64,000 bases of DNA from Siphonodentalium dalli (GCA_032622095.1 CP136065.1:248745474-248809473), one strand, 5' to 3'. Positions 34,927 to 46,548 are shown, counted from the stretch's first letter. Numbers and translations are program-made. Notes: generated from the sequence alone by a model not told the origin.

Positions 34927-35157
34927 CAGTAATGCTCTAAGTAATCGACTCTTTGACGACAGCAGAATTATGGGTAACTATTGCATTGGCCTAAAAAAAT
35001 CTTTTTTTACCATTTTTTCTTACATTCTTTAACAATTTTATAATTTTTAATGTGTTAAGCCAATGCATTCTCTTATATATGCGAGGCGACCTATGGTTGA
35101 CTCGCATATATAAGAGAATGCATTGGCACAGGGCCCTTCTGTTGGGTAAAGGGTTAA
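34927..35157. mobile_element. Junction of two truncated MITEs (copy F)
   Basis: 34927-34980 is the left arm of a CAGTAATGCCC foldback MITE. It breaks off and joins at about 34981 to the inner end of a CCCTTTACCCAACA MITE, which continues to its right TTAA at 35154-35157. The missing halves point to a deletion between two neighbouring MITEs. Confidence 0.8.
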
Positions 35158-35473
35158 TGTATGTAAGATATCGTTATTTGTCTTCGTTACTCATTCAATC
35201 ATATCTTTGAGATGAATTTGTGACATTTTCTTATTTTCATTCATATGGTGCACTTTATCTTCTATAATACATTGTGACCAGTTCAGGCCATCACCAATTT
35301 CCAAGATATTTGATATTTCTGCCTGATTGTTTGGTTGTAGTGAGCGTTAAACGGACATGGCTCATTCCAAATTTTGTCTTCGTAATTTTCAAGGAGGTAT
35401 AAGACAGGTTGACAAATACATGAAATGTTGATCTTCTTCATTTTCTCTGAGTTCAGTTTACTGTTGATTCTGT

Positions 35474-35863
35474 TTAACCCTTTACCCAACAGAGCGGCCC
35501 TGTGCCAATGCATTCTATTATATATGCGAGTCGACCATAGGTCGCCTCGCATATATAAGAGAATGCATTGGCTTAACACATTAAAAATTATAAAATTGTT
35601 AAAGAATGTAAGAAAAAATGGTAAAAAATGGTAAAAAAATATTTTTTTTAGGCCAATGCATTCTCTTATATATGCGAGGCGACCTATGGTCGACTCGCAT
35701 ATATAAGAGAATGCATTGGCACAGGGCATAACTATAACCATCACAATGTGGTCAATGAGCCGGTTCCAATGATATCCATATTTGTATGGTTTTATTGAGA
35801 CAGACCAAAGATATTTTAGGCTGTTGAAGCTTTATTTGGCCGGTTTGTTGGGTAAAGGGTTAA
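35474..35863. mobile_element. TTAA MITE, CCCTTTACCCAACA family, copy G (inverted)
   Basis: Complete, in the opposite orientation to copy A. The flanks (ACTGTTGATTCTGTTT and AAATGAGATTTTCATGCATC) occur joined at about 38963-38999, which approximates the empty site. Confidence 0.88.
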
Positions 35864-35927
35864 ATGAGATTTTCATGCATCATGGAGCCTTAACATGGTT
35901 GGTAGAGAATTAATTTCAGTCATAAAT

Positions 35928-38906
35928 GAATGTCCATCTTATCGATATCAGTACTGCTGCATGTCCGTCTTATCTATAACAGTACTGCTGCATGTCCGTC
36001 TTATCGTTATCAGTACTGCTGCATGTCCGTCTTATCGTTATCAGTACTGCTGCATGTCCGTCTTATCTATAACAGTACTGCTGCATGTCCGTCTTATCGT
36101 TATCAGTACTGCTGCATGTCCGTCTTATCGTTATCAGTACTGATGCATGTCCGTCTTATCGTTATCAGTACTGCTGCATGTCCGTCTTATCGTTATCAGT
36201 ACTGCTGCATGTCCGTCTTATCGTTATCAGTACTGATGCATGTCCGTCTTATCTATAACAGTACTGCTGCATGTCCGTCTTATCGTTATCAGTACTGATG
36301 CATGTCCGTCTTATCTATAACAGTACTGCTGCATGTCCGTCTTATCGTTATCAGTACTGATGCATGTCCGTCTTATCGATATCAGTACTGCTGCATGTCC
36401 GTCTTATCTATAACAGTACTGCTGCATGTCCGTCTTATCGTTATCAGTACTGCTGCATCTCCGTCTTATCGTTATCAGTACTGCTGCATGTCCGTCTTAT
36501 CTATAACAGTACTGCTGCATGTCCGTCTTATCGTTATCAGTACTGCTGCATGTCCGTCTTATCGTTATCAGTACTGATGCATGTCCGTCTTATCGTTATC
36601 AGTACTGCTGCATGTCCGTCTTATCGTTATCAGTACTGCTGCATGTCCGTCTTATCGTTATCAGTACTGATGCATGTCCGTCTTATCGATAACAGTACTG
36701 CTGCATGTCCGTCTTATCGTTATCAGTACTGCTGCATGTCCGTCTTATCGTTATCAGTACTGATGCATGTCCGTCTTATCGTTATCAGTACTGCTGCATG
36801 TCCGTCTTATCGTTATCAGTACTGCTGCATCTCCGTCTTATCGTTATCAGTACTGCTGCATGTCCGTCTTATCTATAACAGTACTGCTGCATGTCCGTCT
36901 TATCGTTATCAGTACTGCTGCATGTCCGTCTTATCGTTATCAGTACTGATGCATGTCCGTCTTATCGTTATCAGTACTGCTGCATGTCCGTCTTATCGTT
37001 ATCAGTACTGCTGCATGTCCGTCTTATCGTTATCAGTACTGATGCATGTCCGTCTTATCGTTATCAGTACTGCTGCATGTCCGTCTTATCGTTATCAGTA
37101 CTGCTGCATGTCCGTCTTATCGTTATCAGTACTGCTGCATGTCCGTCTTATCGTTATCAGTACTGCTGCATGTCCGTCTTATCGTTATCAGTACTGATGC
37201 ATGTCCGTCTTATCGTTATCAGTACTGCTGCATGTCCGTCTTATCGTTATCAGTACTGCTGCATGTCCGTCTTATCGTTATCAGTACTGATGCATGTCCG
37301 TCTTATCGATAACAGTACTGCTGCATGTCCGTCTTATCTATAACAGTACTGCTGCATGTCCGTCTTATCGTTATCAGTACTGCTGCATGTCCGTCTTATC
37401 GTTATCAGTACTGCTGCATGTCCGTCTTATCTATAACAGTACTGCTGCATGTCCGTCTTATCGTTATCAGTACTGCTGCATGTCCGTCTTATCGTTATCA
37501 GTACTGATGCATGTCCGTCTTATCGTTATCAGTACTGCTGCATGTCCGTCTTATCGTTATCAGTACTGCTGCATGTCCGTCTTATCGTTATCAGTACTGC
37601 TGCATGTCCGTCTTATCTATAACAGTACTGCTGCATGTCCGTCTTATCGTTATCAGTACTGCTGCATGTCCGTCTTATCGTTATCAGTACTGATGCATGT
37701 CCGTCTTATCGTTATCAGTACTGCTGCATGTCCGTCTTATCGTTATCAGTACTGCTGCATGTCCGTCTTATCGTTATCAGTACTGATGCATGTCCGTCTT
37801 ATCTATAACAGTACTGCTGCATGTCCGTCTTATCGTTATCAGTACTGATGCATGTCCGTCTTATCGTTATCAGTACTGCTGCATGTCCGTCTTATCGTTA
37901 TCAGTACTGCTGCATGTCCGTCTTATCGTTATCAGTACTGATGCATGTCCGTCTTATCTATAACAGTACTGCTGCATGTCCGTCTTATCGTTATCAGTAC
38001 TGATGCATGTCCGTCTTATCTATAACAGTACTGCTGCATGTCCGTCTTATCGTTATCAGTACTGATGCATGTCCGTCTTATCTATAACAGTACTGCTGCA
38101 TGTCCGTCTTATCGTTATCAGTACTGATGCATGTCCGTCTTATCTATAACAGTACTGCTGCATGTCCGTCTTATCGTTATCAGTACTGATGCATGTTCGT
38201 CTTATCTATAACAGTACTGCTGCATGTCCGTCTTATCGTTATCAGTACTGATGCATGTCCGTCTTATCTATAACAGTACTGCTGCATGTCCGTCTTATCG
38301 TTATCAGTACTGATGCATGTCCGTCTTATCTATAACAGTACTGCTGCATGTCCGTCTTATCGTTATCAGTACTGCTGCATGTCCGTCTTATCGTTATCAG
38401 TACTGCTGCATGTCCGTCTTATCGTTATCAGTACTGATGCATGTCCGTCTTATCTATAACAGTACTGCTGCATGTCCGTCTTATCGTTATCAGTACTGAT
38501 GCATGTCCGTCTTATCTATAACAGTACTGCTGCATGTCCGTCTTATCTATAACAGTACTGATGCATGTCCGTCTTATCGATATCAGTACTGCTGCATGTC
38601 CGTCTTATCTATAACAGTACTGCTGCATGTCCGTCTTATCGTTATCAGTACTGCTGCATGTCCGTCTTATCGTTATCAGTACTGATGCATGTCCGTCTTA
38701 TCTATAACAGTACTGCTGCATGTCCGTCTTATCGTTATCAGTACTGATGCATGTCCGTCTTATCTATAACAGTACTGCTGCATGTCCGTCTTATCGTTAT
38801 CAGTACTGATGCATGTTCGTCTTATCTATAACAGTACTGCTGCATGTCCGTCTTATCGTTATCAGTACTGATGCATGTTCGTCTTATCTATAACAGTACT
38901 GCTGCA
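35928..38906. repeat. 31-bp satellite array, about 96 units, inside POLR1E intron
   Basis: Units are ATGTCCGTCTTATCGTTATC plus AGTACTGCTGC. Variable sites are CGTTATC/CTATAAC/CGATATC, CTGCTGC/CTGATGC and ATGTCC/ATCTCC/ATGTTC. Towards the right end the CTATAAC-GCTGC and CGTTATC-GATGC variants alternate, giving a 62-bp higher-order unit. Long plus-strand frames follow from the repeat and are not genes. Confidence 0.96.
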
Positions 38907-39030
38907 AGAACTAAGGAGTTTGTTTCAGCTTGTGTAACAATATTTGAGTTTGGGTTTCAGCTTACTGTTGATTCTTTATAAATGAGATTTTCATGCATCA
39001 ATTCAGTTCTGTCGATCTGTTATCTTTCAG

Positions 39031-39172
39031 GCTGACTGAGTTCTTCAGATTTATTGGCTGCACCGTATCAAGGAAGAAACAGGATAGCGGATGTGTTATA
39101 TATGTAGCAAAACTCACCTGTCCTATCAAATTCCCAGATGTATTCAAGCGAACACCAAAAAAGAGAAAATAG
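39031..39172 (+). CDS. POLR1E: POLR1E last coding exon, with stop
   Basis: It encodes (K)LTEFFRFIGCTVSRKKQDSG and then CVIYVAKLTCPIKFPDVFKR, ending in a basic TPKKRK tail and TAG (39170-39172). Orthologues end similarly, with F-x-x-[LI]-G-C and a V-x-L-x-x-P-[LI]-x-F-P strand. The acceptor is GTTATCTTTCAG (39030). A MITE begins about 38 bp after the stop, so the 3' UTR probably lies partly in repeat sequence. A possible AATAAA is near 39715. Confidence 0.95.
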
Positions 39173-39207
39173 TTACATACTTACAAAGTATTATACCTAG
39201 GACCAAG

Positions 39208-39628
39208 CCTGAGTTTAATGTGCCTGTCATTTGCAGAATGAGGTCCCAGAGGGTGAATTTAGTGATGCTAACCTGTATTCACCCTCTGGGGACTTCATTC
39301 TGCTTAGGCCTCATCTTCTCTGGAAAGTTTCTTGATTATCAAATTTCTATAGAAACTTCTTCACATGGATTCTATTTCTTATTAGTTTAGTTTCTCTATA
39401 TCCCCAAATTAGCAGACAACACATTGCATAATCGAGGTTCCCAAAGGGTGTACATCACAATATTTACCATATGAGAACTTCAATCTGAGTCTATGTCTCC
39501 CATAGCAGATAAGGCCATGCAGAATGATGTTCCCAGAGGGTAAATTTAGTGATGCTAGACCGCTAAATTCACCCTCTGGGGAAATCATTCTGCAAATGAC
39601 AGGCGCACTAAACTCAGACTTGGACCCT
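39208..39628. mobile_element. GCAGAATGAGGTCC-family element, full-length
   Basis: The ends AAGCCTGAGTTTAATGTGCC and the inverse GGCGCACTAAACTCAGACTT are terminal inverted repeats. Next to each is a hairpin of GCAGAATGAGG...AATTCACCCTCTGG arms. The middle (TAGTTTCTCTATATCCCCAA) recurs at 49985-50100 and 58050-58140. Confidence 0.8.
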
Positions 39629-39965
39629 GCGAATCTGGTGTTTTCAGTTTGAATTGAACCTCGAATCATGCAGAAGATTCAAAATCGTATCAAAAATATA
39701 TCAACACATTTGACCAATAAACTTGGGGGTTTGGACAGCATGTGGGGACAATATACTTGATAGTTATCGTTGTCTATGGTCTTTTGTTGAATACCCACAC
39801 ATACACTGTTGTATTTAGCTCCTATTTGCTACTTGAAACATAAATAATTTCTGTGTGACAATTTCCTATATTCATGTTACCGATTTACAACTACGGTGAA
39901 ATCCAAAATCGAAATAAAATGTTCCAATGAGGGCAATTTTTTTTTAGATGAGGCTATGCTCTTTA
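39629..39965. other. Intergenic, nothing recognised
   Basis: AT-rich sequence between a MITE and the DIRS-like element. A possible AATAAA near 39715 could serve POLR1E. Confidence 0.3.
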
Positions 39966-40139
39966 TTTTTCCGCCAAGAAGAAGCCCTCAACTGAACTAT
40001 ATGGATTACGTCTCCGGCCTTGTGTCAATCAGGAGGGTTAAAATTTTATTGCTGTGCCGACCCTACTCACATCCGTGTCCAGATTAGTCTCGCATGAATA
40101 CACCCGCATTCTATCTATTGTCTAGTCAGTTTTTATTCC

Positions 40140-42400
40140 TCCTCGCCAGGACAGGATCGTTTCTATTTTCTCAAGGTTGTATCTTTCTGTGTTGCGAGTT
40201 TATCGACTCAATATTTATTGTTGATATTACAAACTTGCAATTTATTGTACCCGATAGTTAATTAATATTTCTCACATCCGAAACGGGAACTTTTTTCGTT
40301 TCACTGTATCCGTAATTTGTTTCCGTGTTTTCTGTTTTCCTCAAGTCGGCTTTATCTTCCAACAATTGGGATTAAGATGGCCATCTTGACAATGACTAAA
40401 GAGGCACATAGCTTACTTGTGGCAAAACCACATAGTGCATATTGTGCCACACATACGGCGTGATGACTATCATGACTTTCAATTGAGGACGCAATGTAGT
40501 ACGGTATGCGATATCTCCTAATTTCGTGCTACACGTGTTTCACTTTACATAAGTTTCCGTCGACTCGCTTCGGTTATTTCGTAAGTTCCGTTGCTTTGTA
40601 TCCTAATGTATACTACCAAATCATACATGGCACTGCTCTGTTAATTCGCAGAAAGTTGCACAGGACAGCCATATCCTCCTTTGTAATAATTTACATGAAT
40701 AAATACGAAAGATAGTACTTGTTATCACTATCAGATGACAATTCACATTTCTTTCGACTGAGCGATCTGTAACATTGTTTTAACGATCAATACCTGCGAA
40801 TCTACGCCCGCCAGTATGTATGAGCGCGTGGTCTTGTTAGACACATGGCAAATGTAATAACACATTACATCGACTTCAAGGTATTTAGAAAATTCTGCCT
40901 TGTCTATCACGATTAAATATCATATAACTCATTGTATCATCAGTACAATAGTTACTAACACTCCGTAACAGGGGGATGGTATTCGTTATCACATATATAA
41001 CCACACTTCAAATTGATGTGTTGTCTGACGTTCTAAATATTGTGTTGCATTCTTTACATCCATGTATGTACAGTTTGGGTTACTACGAACTATTGTTCAC
41101 CAACTGCAATGAAGTGAAAACTTTGTAGCCTGACACTAAGCCTTCTTACCGTAGGCTCTAATATGCCTCGGCATGGGCAAGCTTTCAATAATGTATTGCA
41201 CGCCGTAATAGTTCCATACATTGTACATAACAATCATATGGTATCAGGGCCTCATGTATGCTGTCAGAACTGACTACTAGTATGCTTACATATGGTGCAA
41301 AGTTTTCATCCCAATACTGACATACTTTGCAGTTTCATCAGTGAATGTTAACGGCAAACAGCGAAATAGAAAGAATACATATTGTCACGTGCTCCAGATT
41401 CACTGCCAATAGTCTTTCCAGTAGAGACCATCACTTGGCTCACTAACTTCTATTTCCACATATATCAAAACGATATTCTGCCACATAGCTTTCACTCGTG
41501 TATGATGCGCAGTTACATGCAACACATTTATATTGTGCAGAATATCAGAAAGGACTGCATTTGTATTGTTACATGTCTAAAGCGAGCTTACATGCGCAGC
41601 GTTTATATTGCGCACATCTACTGCCAATATATTTCCGAAACCGGCCATGACATGGCTCTTCGTCTATTGTCACATATCCACTGATTATGTGACAAAACGA
41701 TTCGATACAATCATGACGAAAATGAAGGCATTCGTATCTTCACGTCCGCTGTAAGCGCACTTTCCTAACGGAAACCGCCTAGTTCTTGCCTATGTGCATT
41801 CGGAACTCATCGTCCTCATATACGAGAAAAGACAGTATCTTACCTGTCATAGCAGGTAAGATCACGTGGCCAGTGGTATAACGTGATTTTATATTAACCT
41901 TACTTTATACTCAATAACCTAGGTTGTATTGTGTTATGTATATTAACCTTGCTTTGTTATAACTAACAGCATGTCTTGCAGTCGAACATGATTCGAATTT
42001 GATGGCCACACACCGTGCAGGTTGCTCATTCACGGGTGTATTACTTGTTATAGTTGGGTAAGGGCATATTAGTCAATGATTACCTACTTTGAGCAACCGT
42101 ACCAGTCTTTACCTCGGGCAGGACCAGTTCTGGCCCCCCAGGTCCTGCTACGGCAGTGTGAACCAATGGTAGGCGGGTGCTGCAAGTGGTTGATTCGGGA
42201 AACCAATCTTCACGGGCGATTGCTCCGGCACCTTTCTCTCAGGTGCCTAATGGTAGTGGCAATACGATTATTAAATTTCGAAAAAATTCACATCGATATA
42301 CTATTATTCCACATAGAGTGAAATTTCCATCAGTATTTTGATTTCGGCCTGGATTCCTGCCACGAAGATCTGTTTATAGGCCACCACAATTATTGGGCAC
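40140..42400. other. DIRS-like element, left interior, unassigned
   Basis: No long frame was recognised. Around 41380-41690 there are repeated ATGCGCAG/TTTATATTG motifs. 42100-42330 is more GC-rich and could be decayed coding sequence. Confidence 0.35.
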
Positions 42401-42409
42401 CTGGGAGTA

Positions 42410-42620
42410 GCCTTTGGCGGCTGTTCTGGGTGGGGAAGACTCGTTGTCACGTGACGCTCTTGCTCTCATAGACATAGCGCACCAGCCAAATGGCCTTCTG
42501 ACTCTTCCCCATGGTGCAGTGGCCCACATCATTACAAGATGGGGTCCAGTCGATCCCCTGGAATCGTAATACCTTCGGGATACATCCGGGCCTGCTCCTC
42601 CGCCGTCATGTGATCATAGT
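42410..42620. repeat. First, diverged copy of the 175-bp unit
   Basis: GTTCTGGGTGGGGAAGACTC, CCATGGTGCAGTGGCCCACA and CCTGGAATCGTAATACCTTC appear in the same order as in the tandem units at 43155-43670. Confidence 0.8.
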
Positions 42621-43154
42621 GGTATGTCATCGACATTTATTCCAGTTTGGTCAGGACCACCTGCATTTGGGGGATTCCATGGAAGGGGCTTCCTCTGATC
42701 AAATGGCTCATCAGAACTTATTCCCTCTGGCCTTGGGGGCGCAGCTTGATGATGCCCCAGAATTTGAGGGGGTGACCTTGGACAGGACATAGCTACTTAT
42801 CCCAAATGCAAGAGCATTTGTCTTGCGTCGAACCATTTCAGAGTAGGCCTCTTCCACAGTCTGGTATCCCAACCTGATGCAGCCAATTCTGTTGGCTGGC
42901 GTCGATCTCGACATGCTGCTCTGCATCGCGTGGCGTCGGCAGGTTTGACGACGATGAGCAAGAATCGCGGGTCGACAGTGGGTCACCAGGCACACTGTCG
43001 GACGAGGATTCTGATGTTCCGCTGGTAAGTGATTTTGTACAGGATGAGGATACAGGTTGATATCTTATATTGCTTCATTTAATTCAACAATTTGTGATAA
43101 GTCCAAGTATTTATCTCAGTCAGGAAAGATCCAGCACTGTAGCCTTTGGAGGAT

Positions 43155-43670
43155 GTTCTGGGTGGGGAAGTGAAGAGTTGTTGCGTGCCTCCAAGAGCTG
43201 CTCCAGCCTTCTGCCTCTTCCCCACGGTGCAGTGGCCCACATCTCCACAGATGGGGTCCAGCCACTCCCCTGGAATCGTACACCTTCGGGATACCTCTAG
43301 GCCACTCCTCCACCGGTAGGCTGAATGTTCTGGGTGGGGAAGACTTGTTGTTGCGTGCCTCCAAGTGCTGCACCAACCAACCTTCTAACTCTTCTCCATG
43401 GTGCAGTGGCCCACATCTCCACAAGATGGGGTCCAATCCCCTGGAATCGTAATACCTTCGGGATACCTCCAGGCCACTCCTTCACCGGTAGGAAAGAAAG
43501 GCTGAATGATCTGGGTGGGGAAGACTTGTTGCGTGCCTCCAAGAGCTGCACCAACCAGCCTTCTATCTCTTCCCCACGGTGCAGTGGCCCACATCTCCAC
43601 ATGATGGGGTCCAATCTCCTGGAATCGTAATACCTTTGGGATACCTCCAGGCCACTCCTTCACCGGTCAT
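43155..43670. repeat. Three tandem units of 172-181 bp in the DIRS-like element
   Basis: Unit starts are at 43155, 43327 and 43508 (TCTGGGTGGGGAAG). Each contains TGCGTGCCTCCAAG, GTGCAGTGGCCCACATCTCC, CTGGAATCGTA and AGGCCACTCCTTCACCGGT. Frames on both strands stay partly open but differ between units by indels. Confidence 0.9.
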
Positions 43671-44311
43671 TTTGCAATTTTGATCATTCTGCTACATTTG
43701 ATCATTTCGAAATGTACCCGACACTCGTTATGTGCGCCATCATAGATCACTGATGCTTCTATGCTTGTTCATCAAGTCCTCAGTGGTGTTCTCTAATCCC
43801 ATATATACTGGTATGCAATGATACCTTGGATCATGATGGCGTTCCCTGCTCTCTACATTATACGAGGCTGGAGTACAGATGTGTGGCATGATCTAATGAA
43901 ACCTCATACCTTGCTATGATATCTGCAGCATATCATTTTTATATCTGGTTTGTGTATCACAGGGAGCAATTTACTTTCGATATCTGATTCGCAAATAATC
44001 TCACATTGACATGATTAGATAGCATTTTTATAACATCATACATGTATAAAAAATTCCTCGCTATTACCGGTATCCACATTGCAGTGGCAAATCGCGATGC
44101 GATTCCAGTTAATTTGCTCCCTGGTGTATCATAAGCATTCTGATATGTTATGGCATACACAATGGCTGCATGTGACATCAGTTCATAATGTGAACTGTCG
44201 CGAGAGCGGAGAAGATAACAAAGAGAATAGGATGCAGCAAAGTTATACTTGCTCGGTTGTCTCGCTAGCATGAATTATATGGCACTACCTGGGATGTTTA
44301 TTCCAAAAACA

Positions 44312-44335
44312 AGGGGGGGGGGGGGGGGGGGGGGG
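44312..44335. repeat. Poly-G run
   Basis: Twenty or more consecutive G, ending CGGTACAC. The length is likely unreliable. Confidence 0.8.
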
Positions 44336-44951
44336 CGGTACACATTTGAGCAATGTCGTAATCTGAATTGGGAGCTCTTTCACGTAACATAATCATATCT
44401 GATTCATGACTAAATCACATTTACATGAATCCTGTTTCGGAAGAGTACATTCCCATCGAATTTGGATATTAATTAACTTTATTGCTCGTGCCTCCTCCTG
44501 GGCTTGCATTCTAATCCATATCGTTCAGTTGAGGGCTTCTCCTTGGCGGAAAAATATAATATTTATAAATAATATTACTTTTTCCTTAAGGGAAGCCCGA
44601 AACTGAACTATCATAGATCCCTCCCATGGTGGTGCCATTCCCAACCCCGCGACTCGCAAATCTCATGATTAAGTCGGAAATAAAAAACTGACTAGACAAT
44701 AGATAGAATGCGGGTGTATTCATGCGAGACTAATCTGGACACGGATGTGAGTAGGGTCGGCACAGCAATAAAATTTTAACCCTCCTGATTGACACAAGGC
44801 CGGAGACGTAATCCATATAGTTCAGTTTCGGGCTTCCCTTAAGGAAAAAGTAATATTATTTATAAATATTATATTTTTGGCCTAATCTGCCTCCGCATTC
44901 AGTTGTGAAGACTGCTAAAGATGGAGTTCATACTACAAGAGCTCATAGGCT

Positions 44952-45378
44952 CAAGCCTTGAAATAGTGTGTCTGATATTTGCAGAATGAGGTCCCCAGAG
45001 GGTGAATTTAGTGACGCTACCCCGCACAGTGGGCTAGAGTCACCAAATTCACCCTCTGGGACCCTCATTCTGCTTAGGCCTCAACTCCTATAGGAAACCT
45101 ATGATCTGATTGAAGTTTCCCAGTTGAAATTGTTCACCCGTTAGTCACCTCGATTTTGCATTTTATCTTCTGCAAATTAGGGGATATAGAAACTGAACAG
45201 AGGTAACAAAAACAATGTATTTTGAGACTATAGTCAATTCCCAGATGATGAGACCTAAGCAGAATAAGGTCTCAAGAGGGTGAATTTGGTGATCCTAGCC
45301 CACTGTGGGATAGTGTCACTAAATTCACCCTCTGGGGACCACTTTCTGCAAATTTAAGACACACTATTTCAAGGCTTG
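44952..45378. mobile_element. GCAGAATGAGGTCC-family element, full-length
   Basis: The termini CAAGCCTTGAAATAGTGTGT and the inverse ACACACTATTTCAAGGCTTG are perfect inverted repeats. Two GCAGAATGAGG hairpins lie just inside. A GAATTTAGTGA/TCACTAAATTC pair forms the arms. Confidence 0.88.
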
Positions 45379-45382
45379 TCTA

Positions 45383-45745
45383 GGTTTATATTTACACTCC
45401 TACATGCATTCTCACTGTGGACCTTGAAAATGGATGACATTGGTTGGTTGTAATCATGTCATGTGATGTCGAGTGCAGGACCCAACATGTTATCATATTG
45501 TATGGATGTAACTTGCAATGGGATAATAGTTTATCACTCAAAACGGGCATTAAATGCTATTAATTTGCAATTTGAGTGTAAATATAAGAAATGGATATTG
45601 ATTTTGTTACGTTCCATATAGTATGGATGCAAGGGTCTGGCATTTTTATGTGCGGAACACTTTCACGTCCCACACATAAAATGTCAGACCAACTTGCATC
45701 CATACTGCATGGAATGCAAGCAAATCAACATCCACTTCTTAAATG
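45383..45745. repeat. Palindromic repeat, TTTACACTC family
   Basis: Starts ATATTTACACTCCTACATGC and ends CAAATCAACATCCACTTCTTA. The inner arms AGTATGGATGCAAG and CTTGCATCCATACT pair. Confidence 0.7.
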
Positions 45746-46320
45746 GCGATGAGAAATGGTTAGCTACATTTATCTATAAGATATATTGAAATGTATGTGA
45801 TATACTGATCGGCTACATGAAGCTTGATTTATTGAAATGATAAAATGATTCAATGTAAACATATCTTGTTAGTTTAAGTTATTCTCCCGCATATCTCATT
45901 AGTTAAAGTTATTCTCCCACATATCTCGTTAGTTGAAGTTATTCTCCCATGGAAAGAGGCAGGATTTCAGAGCTGGGAACCTATATCGTAATTTACTCAA
46001 AAATGGCTTCAAGGTGTGTCACATCAAAATGAGTATTTGTCCAGTTCGGCTGGCTATGAATCCAGTCCCCGTATAAATATAACTGTTGAGAAGATATAAG
46101 TAAGTGACTTCAGTCACCATTTCTTGAGGTTGTAAAATGCCAAAATCTCCTTAAAAACAAATTTGTTCGACATCTTTTTTTCCAATATCGGAGATGAGTT
46201 GTTGGGATGGCTCATTAATCTAATAGCTCGCTAATATAGAAAAGAATGAATGTTGAAATTAAGTTCGTTTATACAGACCTCCGATTTTAGAAAACCCACT
46301 TGCGCTGTGTTGAGTGTACA
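45746..46320. other. Intergenic, little recognised
   Basis: CATATCTCGTTAGTTGAAGTTATTCTCCC-like units occur three times at about 45865-45950. At 46262-46310 a TTAAGTTCGTTTATACAGAC stretch resembles the start of the POLR1E intron at 34020-34070, so a small part of that intron has been copied here. Confidence 0.5.
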
Positions 46321-46323
46321 TAT

Positions 46324-46548
46324 TTTAACCCTTTCATGACAGGAGCTGCGCCAGCATTAAAGATCCTGTGCCAGTGTATTCTCTTATATATACATAGGGA
46401 GCCTCACATATATAAGAGAATGCACTGGCTAACATTGTCAAGATAAATATTGTTAGGCCAATGTATTCTCTTATATATGTGAAGCTCCATATGGGGGACT
46501 TGGATATATAAGAGAATGTATTGGCACAGGGTATTCGCTAAATTTCCG
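46324..46548. mobile_element. MITE, TTTCATGACGGGAGC family
   Basis: The left end AACCCTTTCATGACAGGAGC is followed by two hairpins with ATTCTCTTATATAT arms. The right end is eroded after GGTATTCGCTAAATTTC. Confidence 0.75.

Larger units (their letters stand above)
7111..39172 (+). other. POLR1E: POLR1E gene locus (RNA polymerase I subunit RPA49/PAF53)
   Basis: POLR1E (yeast Rpa49, mammalian PAF53) dimerises with POLR1G/Rpa34 on the RNA polymerase I core in the nucleolus. It supports rRNA initiation and elongation. Eleven exons are recognised by protein similarity and all have GT-AG borders. Their phases join without a break: 89, 59, 86, 50, 136, 105, 97, 134, 94, 123 and 142 bp, about 371 codons. 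Animal POLR1E is about 420-480 residues, so roughly one N-terminal exon and some linker are missing. The N-terminal dimerisation region is in the first three or four exons. The C-terminal tandem winged-helix region is in the last five. Introns are large (up to 8 kb) and full of repeats. Assignment is from family memory, without a database search. Confidence 0.88.
39966..44878 (+). mobile_element. DIRS-like retroelement, about 4.9 kb, no RT or recombinase found
   Basis: Inverted terminal repeats of about 150 bp lie at 39985-40135 and 44680-44835; GGATTACGTCTCCGGCCTTG is a shared part. Just inside the right repeat (about 44510-44607) is a segment complementary to the outer left end joined to the outer right end. 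TTCAGTTGAGGGCTTCTCCT matches the left end, and GGAAAAATATAATATTTATA the right end. This is the internal complementary region of DIRS-type tyrosine-recombinase retrotransposons. The interior shows no YR or RT/RNase H motifs. The part at 42950-43050 encodes an acidic DDDEQESRVDSGSPGTLSDE stretch, possibly gag-like. It is probably a deleted, non-autonomous copy. Confidence 0.75.

Noticed and set aside
35895-38747. Long plus-strand ORFs (up to 277 aa) of Ser/Val/Leu/Tyr repeats
   Set aside because: They lie wholly in the 31-bp satellite inside a POLR1E intron. The period keeps several frames open at once, with no codon bias or non-repeat flank.
35928-38906. CRISPR-like regular array
   Set aside because: There are no spacers: the 31-bp units are directly adjacent, and the DNA is from an animal genome.
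44312-44335. G-quadruplex or regulatory G-tract
   Set aside because: A pure homopolymer of uncertain length is more likely a sequencing or slippage feature; there is no other evidence of function.
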